Assembly (NCBI GenBank): GCA_045577175.1
Contig: JAZNHT010000007.1
Span: 1-24,465, forward strand
DNA: 24,465 bases
Source: SIG701 sp045577175
Lineage (GTDB): Bacteria > Bacillota > Clostridia > Oscillospirales > CAG-272
Reading direction: 5' to 3'
The translations under genes and the position numbers were made by a program. How positions within the stretch are numbered: position 1 is the stretch's first letter; the number at the start of each line of letters is the position of its first letter. Positions 20,086 to 24,465 of this stretch are shown piece by piece. The notes under the pieces were generated by a model, which saw nothing but the letters and a program-made list of their open reading frames with translations, was not told where the DNA came from and made no database searches.

Positions 20086-21488
20086 TATTTATCCGAGAGC
20101 AGTGACCGCTTCAACTGACGGTAGGTATACATCAGGCACACGGCGTGCACCCCCGCGGTCAATATCCACGAAAGCGGATAGGAGATGTACAGAATCTCCG
20201 GTCGCGGCATCCACGCAAACACCGTGAACAGCCAACCGATACGGAACACGCACGCGCCCATCAGCGCCACCACCGTCGGCATGAGGGATTTTCCCAAGCC
20301 GCGCATCGCACCGGCGAGCACCTCCATAATACCGCACAGAAAATACGGAAGCAAATGATACCGCAAGCGGATCATGCCGATCGCAATCACCTCCGCCTCG
20401 CCCGGGCGGAAGATGGAAAGCAGCGTCTCACCGAACAGATTGCCGCCGACACCGAGCACCAGACCGACGGCACTCACCGTCAAAAGATTCAAAAGGATAC
20501 TGCGGCGCACACGGTCAATCCTGCCCGCGCCGAGATTCTGCGAAACGAAATTCATGCACGACTGACAAAACGAGTTCATCGCCAGATACACGAAATCCTC
20601 AATATTCGACGCGGCGGTGTTGCCTGCCATGACGATTCCCTCCGCGCTCGTCTTCCCCGCCGCAAGCATCGCGGTATCCAGCCCGTTGATCGCCGACTGC
20701 GTAAGCACGTTTGAAAGGCTGAACGCCGTACCCTGCATACCGGCAGGTACACCGATGCGGACAATCTGCCAAAGCTCCGTTTTATCGATGTGCAGTCTGC
20801 GGAAATCCAGCTTCACCGAGCCGCCGCTTACCGCCAGACAGCGAATCACCAAAGCGGCGGAGATACACTGCGAGATCACCGTCGCAATGGCAACACCTGC
20901 GACATCGAGATGAAATACGGTCACAAAAATGAGATTGCAGATAACGTTGACAGTTCCCGCCACCGTCAGGTAAGCAAGCGGACGCTTTGTATCCCCGACC
21001 GCGCGCAGAATCCCCGCGCCGAAGTTATAGAGCAGCATCACGGGCATTCCCAAAAAATAGATACGAACGTACAAAACCGCGTCTCCGAGGACGTTTTTTG
21101 GCGTTCCCATCCAGGTGAGGAAGGTCTCCGCGCCGAAAACACCGATACAGCTTACAAATACGCCGCACACGACAGAAAGCAGAAGGGCGGTATGTACGCA
21201 TCGGTCAACGGTGTCCGTGTCCCGTGCACCGTATGCGCGGGAGATGCGGACGGTCACACCCGTAGAGAGACCGATAAACAAATTGATAATCAGAGCGATG
21301 AGCGCGCCCGTCGAGCCGACCGCCGCAAGCGCGGTATTTCCGTCAGCGGCAAAACGGCTGACGACCACCGTATCCGCTACGTTGAAAAGGCGCTGCAGAA
21401 CGCCCGAAAGCATCAGAGGCAGCGCAAAGCGCAAAATCTTGCCGAACATCGGTCCCTCGCACATGTTAATCTCATACCGATTTGTCAT
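20085..21488 (-). CDS. MATE family efflux transporter (copy 1)
   Basis: A 467-residue multidrug/toxin exporter of the MATE superfamily, expected to have twelve membrane helices and to be driven by Na+ or H+. It starts MTNRYEINMCEGPMFGKILR, and NFGAGILRAVGDTKRPLAYL and AVGSTGALIALI are typical of Bacillota MATE proteins. GAGG lies eight bases before the ATG at 21488; the frame is open 16 codons upstream but without support. It aligns without gaps to the next gene at identical length. The substrate cannot be inferred. Confidence 0.92.
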   Translation of the reverse strand: MTNRYEINMCEGPMFGKILRFALPLMLSGVLQRLFNVADTVVVSRFAADGNTALAAVGSTGALIALIINLFIGLSTGVTVRISRAYGARDTDTVDRCVHTALLLSVVCGVFVSCIGVFGAETFLTWMGTPKNVLGDAVLYVRIYFLGMPVMLLYNFGAGILRAVGDTKRPLAYLTVAGTVNVICNLIFVTVFHLDVAGVAIATVISQCISAALVIRCLAVSGGSVKLDFRRLHIDKTELWQIVRIGVPAGMQGTAFSLSNVLTQSAINGLDTAMLAAGKTSAEGIVMAGNTAASNIEDFVYLAMNSFCQSCMNFVSQNLGAGRIDRVRRSILLNLLTVSAVGLVLGVGGNLFGETLLSIFRPGEAEVIAIGMIRLRYHLLPYFLCGIMEVLAGAMRGLGKSLMPTVVALMGACVFRIGWLFTVFAWMPRPEILYISYPLSWILTAGVHAVCLMYTYRQLKRSLLSDK

Positions 21489-21526
21489 AAACAAAGCCTC
21501 GCCTCTCTGTAAATTCGAACAACTAC

Positions 21527-21555
21527 AGTATAACAAACATGCTTTGGAAAATCAA
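21527..21555 (-). promoter_or_regulatory. Sigma-A promoter of MATE copy 1
   Basis: On the minus strand TTGATT (21555-21550) and TATACT (21532-21527) are 17 bases apart, about 38 bases before the start codon. It lies between the terminator of MATE copy 2 and the gene, so the two exporters are separately transcribed. Confidence 0.75.
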
Positions 21556-21616
21556 GCCGTTCGGGGAGGAAATCGTTTCAACAAAACAATTCGTTTTTGA
21601 AACAACAGTGCCTTCC

Positions 21617-21649
21617 ATACAAAAATCGGGCACCCGAAGGTACCCGATT
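21617..21649 (-). terminator. Rho-independent terminator of MATE copy 2
   Basis: On the minus strand AATCGGGTACC and GGTGCCCGATT form an 11-bp stem (one G-T pair) with a TTCG loop, followed by TTTTGTAT. It starts four bases after the MATE copy 2 stop. Confidence 0.88.
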
Positions 21650-21652
21650 TTC

Positions 21653-23056
21653 TTATTCTGCCGAAGCCACCGACCGCTTCATTTTGCGATAGGTGAAGAA
21701 GAGGCACACCGCATGAACGGCGGCTGTGAGTGCCCACGAAAGCGGATAAGAAATATACAGCATCCCGAGCGTCGGATTCCACGCGAAGAACGTATAGATC
21801 CACAAAATCCGAAAGCCGCACGCACCGAGGAGTGAGACAATCATCGGCAAAACGGATCGTCCGAGACCGCGCATACCGCCTGCAAGCACGTCCATCAGTC
21901 CGCAGAAGAAATACGGAAACAGAATGTACGAAAAACGCAGCATTCCCGTGGCAATCACTTCCGTCTCACCCGGGCGGTAGATGCCGAGCAGAAGCTCTCC
22001 GCAGACATACACGATACTGCTTAAAACGAGTCCGAGCACAGTGACCATGCCCGCTGTCAGAAAGACGACACGGCGCACGCGATCCATCTTTCTCGCCCCC
22101 GCGTTCTGTCCGACAAAGTTGACCGTCCCCTGCGAAACGGCGTTCATGGAGAAGTAGACAAAATTTTCAATGTTATTCGCCGCGGAATTTGCCGCGATCA
22201 CGATTCCTTCCGCACTCAAAACGCCTGCTGCCGCCATCGATACATCCAGCATATTGATCGAGGACTGAATCAGCACATTGGAAAGACCGAACAGCGCACT
22301 TTGCAGCCCCGACGGCAAACCGATGCGGAGAATCATAAAAAATTCCGTCTTATGTATGCGGATTGCGGCAGGCGTGAGCTTTACAGCACCGCCGCTTACG
22401 ATCAGCGCACGAATCACAAGCACTGCCGATACCACCTGCGAGATCACCGTTGCCAACGCAACACCGGCGACATCCATATGAAAGACGATAACGAACACCA
22501 GATTGAGAAGGACGTTCAAAACGCCCGCGGCACTCAGATAATACAGAGGTCTCTTCGTATCGCCGACGGCACGGAGCACCGCCGCACCGAAGTTCAGAAG
22601 CATCTGTGCAGGCAGTCCGGCAAAATAAATTTTCATGTACAAGGCCGCACTCGGCAATATACTCGCCGGCGTATCCATCCACGAAAGAAATGTGCCGCCG
22701 AAAAACGCACCGATCATACCCATCAGCACACCGCCGGTCAAAGCAACCGCGATCGCCGTATGAACCGCCCTCGTCACCCCGTTTTGATCCTTGGCACCCA
22801 TGAGACGGGAAACGACAACGGTCGCACCGATCGAAAGTCCGCCGAGCAGCGTGACGAGGAGGGAGACAAGCGCATTCGTCGAACCGACCGCCGCAAGCGC
22901 AGTATTTCCGTCCTGTGCAAATCGGCTGACAACCACAATATCCGCCGCGTTAAACAGAAGCTGCAAAATATTTGAAAGCATCAAGGGCAGTGCAAAGCGC
23001 ACTATCTTCCCGAAAAGGGGACCCTCGCACATATTGATTTCGTACCGATTTGTCAA
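21653..23056 (-). CDS. MATE family efflux transporter (copy 2)
   Basis: A 467-residue MATE exporter paralogous to the downstream copy, with shared blocks MTNRYEINMCEGP, DGNTALAAVGST, LRAVGDTKRPL and YISYPLSW. Initiation is probably a TTG at 23056-23054: it aligns with the ATG of copy 1, gives exactly the same length, and lies about 35 bases downstream of the predicted transcription start. The Shine-Dalgarno is weak (GGAAAAGAG about ten bases upstream), and GTG or TTG codons a few positions upstream are alternatives. An ATG much further upstream would precede the promoter. The weak start may lower expression relative to copy 1. Confidence 0.9.
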   Translation of the reverse strand: MTNRYEINMCEGPLFGKIVRFALPLMLSNILQLLFNAADIVVVSRFAQDGNTALAAVGSTNALVSLLVTLLGGLSIGATVVVSRLMGAKDQNGVTRAVHTAIAVALTGGVLMGMIGAFFGGTFLSWMDTPASILPSAALYMKIYFAGLPAQMLLNFGAAVLRAVGDTKRPLYYLSAAGVLNVLLNLVFVIVFHMDVAGVALATVISQVVSAVLVIRALIVSGGAVKLTPAAIRIHKTEFFMILRIGLPSGLQSALFGLSNVLIQSSINMLDVSMAAAGVLSAEGIVIAANSAANNIENFVYFSMNAVSQGTVNFVGQNAGARKMDRVRRVVFLTAGMVTVLGLVLSSIVYVCGELLLGIYRPGETEVIATGMLRFSYILFPYFFCGLMDVLAGGMRGLGRSVLPMIVSLLGACGFRILWIYTFFAWNPTLGMLYISYPLSWALTAAVHAVCLFFTYRKMKRSVASAE

Positions 23057-23097
23057 AACGATCACGCTCTTTTCCAAAGAAATCACTCTTCGCAAAC

Positions 23098-23126
23098 AGT
23101 ATAGCAGATGCATCCGAGAAATGCAA
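23098..23126 (-). promoter_or_regulatory. Sigma-A promoter of MATE copy 2
   Basis: On the minus strand TTGCAT (23126-23121) and TATACT (23103-23098) are 17 bases apart. The -10 hexamer is the same as that of MATE copy 1, but the -35 boxes differ. Confidence 0.75.
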
Positions 23127-23178
23127 GCGGTTTCTCTAAAAAACTCCCTGCCAAAACGCGTTTTTTCGAGACTTTCTC

Positions 23179-23207
23179 TTGACACCGCCGCCGTTTTGGT
23201 ATATAAT
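23179..23207 (+). promoter_or_regulatory. Consensus sigma-A promoter of the acyltransferase-family gene
   Basis: TTGACA (23179-23184) and TATAAT (23202-23207) are both perfect with a 17-base spacer. The predicted start near 23214 leaves about 40 untranslated bases. It is divergent from the MATE copy 2 promoter, with 52 bases between -35 boxes. Confidence 0.9.
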
Positions 23208-23254
23208 CATTCCAAAGAATGGGGGCATGTTTGCCCTGTAAACGGAGGTTTATT

Positions 23255-24139
23255 ATGCTGACTTACATGAACGATTTTCTGTCGCGGTATCCGTATCCTG
23301 CCGAAGCGAAGGAGGCGTATCTCACCGCGCTCAGCACCTGCATGGAAAGCAGCCGTGCGTCTGTGATGTTTGAAGCCCTGCTGAAGCGGTATGAGGATGA
23401 TATGCTCACCGACTACAAAGTACTGCTCGAGGATATGAAAACGATCTCCGAGATGATCGACATTCCCGTGCCCGTCGGCAACGCAATTCTCATCATCAGC
23501 CTTACCAAGCAGCTGAAGGTGTACTATGCGCAAAAAGGCTTCTCCGAGGAGCTCTTCTACCGCACGATGCACGATATTCTCTACAAAACGCTCGAGTGCA
23601 AGGAAGTACGCGGTCTGTACGGTATCTTCGTGCCGGATTGGTATAAGTTTTTCTTCCATCTCCGCACCTTTGCCATGCAGAGACTGCAGTTCCAGATCAC
23701 CAATTTCGGCAGAGAGTACACGGAGGGGGATGTCACCCTGAAGCCGGATTCGACCATCATCGCCGTACATATCCCGCGCACGGGTACGCCGATGGATCAC
23801 GATCTCGTGCTCGCCGATTACGCAGAGGCGGCGAAGTTCTTCGTGGAGAACGGGTATGTTGAAATACCCGTATTCACCTGCTCATCGTGGCTTCTGTTCA
23901 GCCGCCACCGCGAGATGCTCACCGAGAAATCGAACATCATCAAGTTCATGAACGATTTCACCATCATTGAGGAAAAGCTGTACGACGATTACGCCCAGGT
24001 ATGGCGTCTGTTTGATATGGAATACACGGGCGACGTGGACGCGCTGCCTGCCGATTCCTCTCTCCGCCGCGGCTATATCGATCTGATCCGCAAGGGCGAG
24101 AAAACGGGTACCGCATACGGTGTATTGATCTATAAGTAA
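23255..24139 (+). CDS. GNAT-like acyltransferase-family protein (NAT_N/GNAT_C type)
   Basis: A 294-residue cytosolic protein. The first 125 residues are helical (MLTYMNDFLSRYPYPAEAKE onwards), and the C-terminal half, from about FVPDWYKFFFHLRTFAMQRL, continues with LQFQITNFGREYTEG and VHIPRTGTPMDHDLVLADY, then EAAKFF. This resembles the paired N-acyltransferase N-terminal and GNAT-like C-terminal domains of Bacillota acyltransferase-domain proteins of unknown substrate. The usual acetyl-CoA-binding GNAT motif (Q/RxxGxG/A) is not evident. GGAGG lies nine bases before the ATG at 23255; 12 upstream codons in frame precede or overlap the transcript start and are rejected. It stands alone between its promoter and terminator. 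Confidence 0.78.
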   Translation: MLTYMNDFLSRYPYPAEAKEAYLTALSTCMESSRASVMFEALLKRYEDDMLTDYKVLLEDMKTISEMIDIPVPVGNAILIISLTKQLKVYYAQKGFSEELFYRTMHDILYKTLECKEVRGLYGIFVPDWYKFFFHLRTFAMQRLQFQITNFGREYTEGDVTLKPDSTIIAVHIPRTGTPMDHDLVLADYAEAAKFFVENGYVEIPVFTCSSWLLFSRHREMLTEKSNIIKFMNDFTIIEEKLYDDYAQVWRLFDMEYTGDVDALPADSSLRRGYIDLIRKGEKTGTAYGVLIYK

Positions 24140-24145
24140 GAAAAC

Positions 24146-24176
24146 AAAAACAGCACCCTCACGGGTGCTGTTTTTT
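24146..24176. terminator. Bidirectional rho-independent terminator
   Basis: CAGCACCC (24151-24158) and GGGTGCTG (24163-24170) pair around a four-base loop and are flanked by AAAAA and TTTTTT, so the hairpin can serve the acyltransferase-family gene on the plus strand and the small membrane protein gene on the minus strand. Confidence 0.9.
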
Positions 24177-24179
24177 CGC

Positions 24180-24365
24180 TTATTTTTCGCTTCTGAGTCC
24201 GACCACGCCGAGAATCGCGCCCGCAAGCAGAATTGCAGCGCCGACGTACTGCGGAAGTACCATGTAATTTGATCGCACGGCCGTGTCCGCAACGCCCAGC
24301 ATACCGACCGCAAACATGATTGCGCCTGCGATAAGCAAAAATCCGCCGAAGATTACCTTTCTCAT
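24180..24365 (-). CDS. Small two-helix membrane protein of unknown function
   Basis: A 61-residue protein starting MRKVIFGGFLLIAGAIMFAVG and ending AGAILGVVGLRSEK. Two hydrophobic helices at about 4-26 and 38-57 flank a short loop (DTAVRSNYMVLPQY). GAGGAG lies before the ATG at 24365; a further upstream start at 24389 has no good site. The function is unknown, but promoter, ribosome binding site and terminator together make it likely to be a real gene. Confidence 0.75.
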   Translation of the reverse strand: MRKVIFGGFLLIAGAIMFAVGMLGVADTAVRSNYMVLPQYVGAAILLAGAILGVVGLRSEK

Positions 24366-24411
24366 GTACCTGTCTCCTCTTTTATCCATATAAATGTACG
24401 GTGCTTTTATT

Positions 24412-24440
24412 ATTGTAGCACAGTTTTACAGAAAAGTAAA
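24412..24440 (-). promoter_or_regulatory. Probable sigma-A promoter of the small two-helix protein gene
   Basis: On the minus strand TTTACT (24440-24435) and TACAAT (24417-24412) have a 17-base spacer. Transcription should start near 24405, about 40 bases before the ATG. Confidence 0.65.
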
Positions 24441-24465
24441 CAGAAAAATACAGCATCATAAAAAA

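Noticed and set aside
20145..21512. Plus-strand frames over the MATE genes rich in Arg, His and Gln
   Set aside because: Antisense of membrane protein codons; no start signals and unnatural composition.

Overview
The window looks like chromosomal DNA of a Bacillota bacterium, most plausibly class Clostridia. It has moderate-to-high GC. It carries a complete S10-spc ribosomal protein operon with a zinc-type S14, consensus sigma-A promoters (several with 17-base spacers) and strong AGGAGG ribosome binding sites. It also has the DUF177-rpmF gene pair and GAA/CGA-looped intergenic palindromes of a kind I recall from gut Clostridia. No rRNA, tRNA, CRISPR array, transposase or phage gene was found, and I cannot name a genus.

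Region 1 (1-10850, minus strand) is one long operon read right to left: rpsJ, rplC, rplD, rplW, rplB, rpsS, rplV, rpsC, rplP, rpmC, rpsQ, rplN, rplX, rplE, rpsN, rpsH, rplF, rplR, rpsE, rpmD, rplO, secY. SecY is cut by the window edge. A promoter at 10822-10850 precedes a structured leader of about 256 nt before the GTG start of rpsJ. Several spacers inside the operon hold hairpins, most strikingly rpsJ-rplC. S3 carries a C-terminal tail of about 80 residues rich in Gly, Asp and Arg.

Region 2 (11148-15352, plus strand) is a five-gene run: a polytopic membrane protein, an XpaC-family protein, a TelA-family protein, a LemA-like anchored protein and a TPM-domain lipoprotein with a glycine-rich tail. 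Genes overlap or lie within about 30 bases of each other and follow one promoter, so they are probably co-transcribed and act together at the cell envelope. An ABC-F ATPase gene (15432-17360) follows in the same direction.

Region 3 (17361-17961) is noncoding and dense in repeats: a 12-bp-stem hairpin after the ABC-F gene, then two tandem units, each bounded by inverted copies of a TTTGTGTTCC-type end and each carrying a different palindromic cargo. I read it as a small nest of MITE-like elements.

Region 4 (17925-24465) holds short transcription units: a small membrane protein, rpmF and a DUF177 gene on the minus strand; a divergent anchored hypothetical protein; two tandem paralogous MATE exporters of identical length, each with its own promoter; a divergent GNAT-like acyltransferase-family protein; and a small two-helix membrane protein. 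Well-formed hairpin terminators separate most of these. The least explained items are the Region 3 elements, the S3 tail, the operon leader and spacer structures, and the five-gene envelope cluster.
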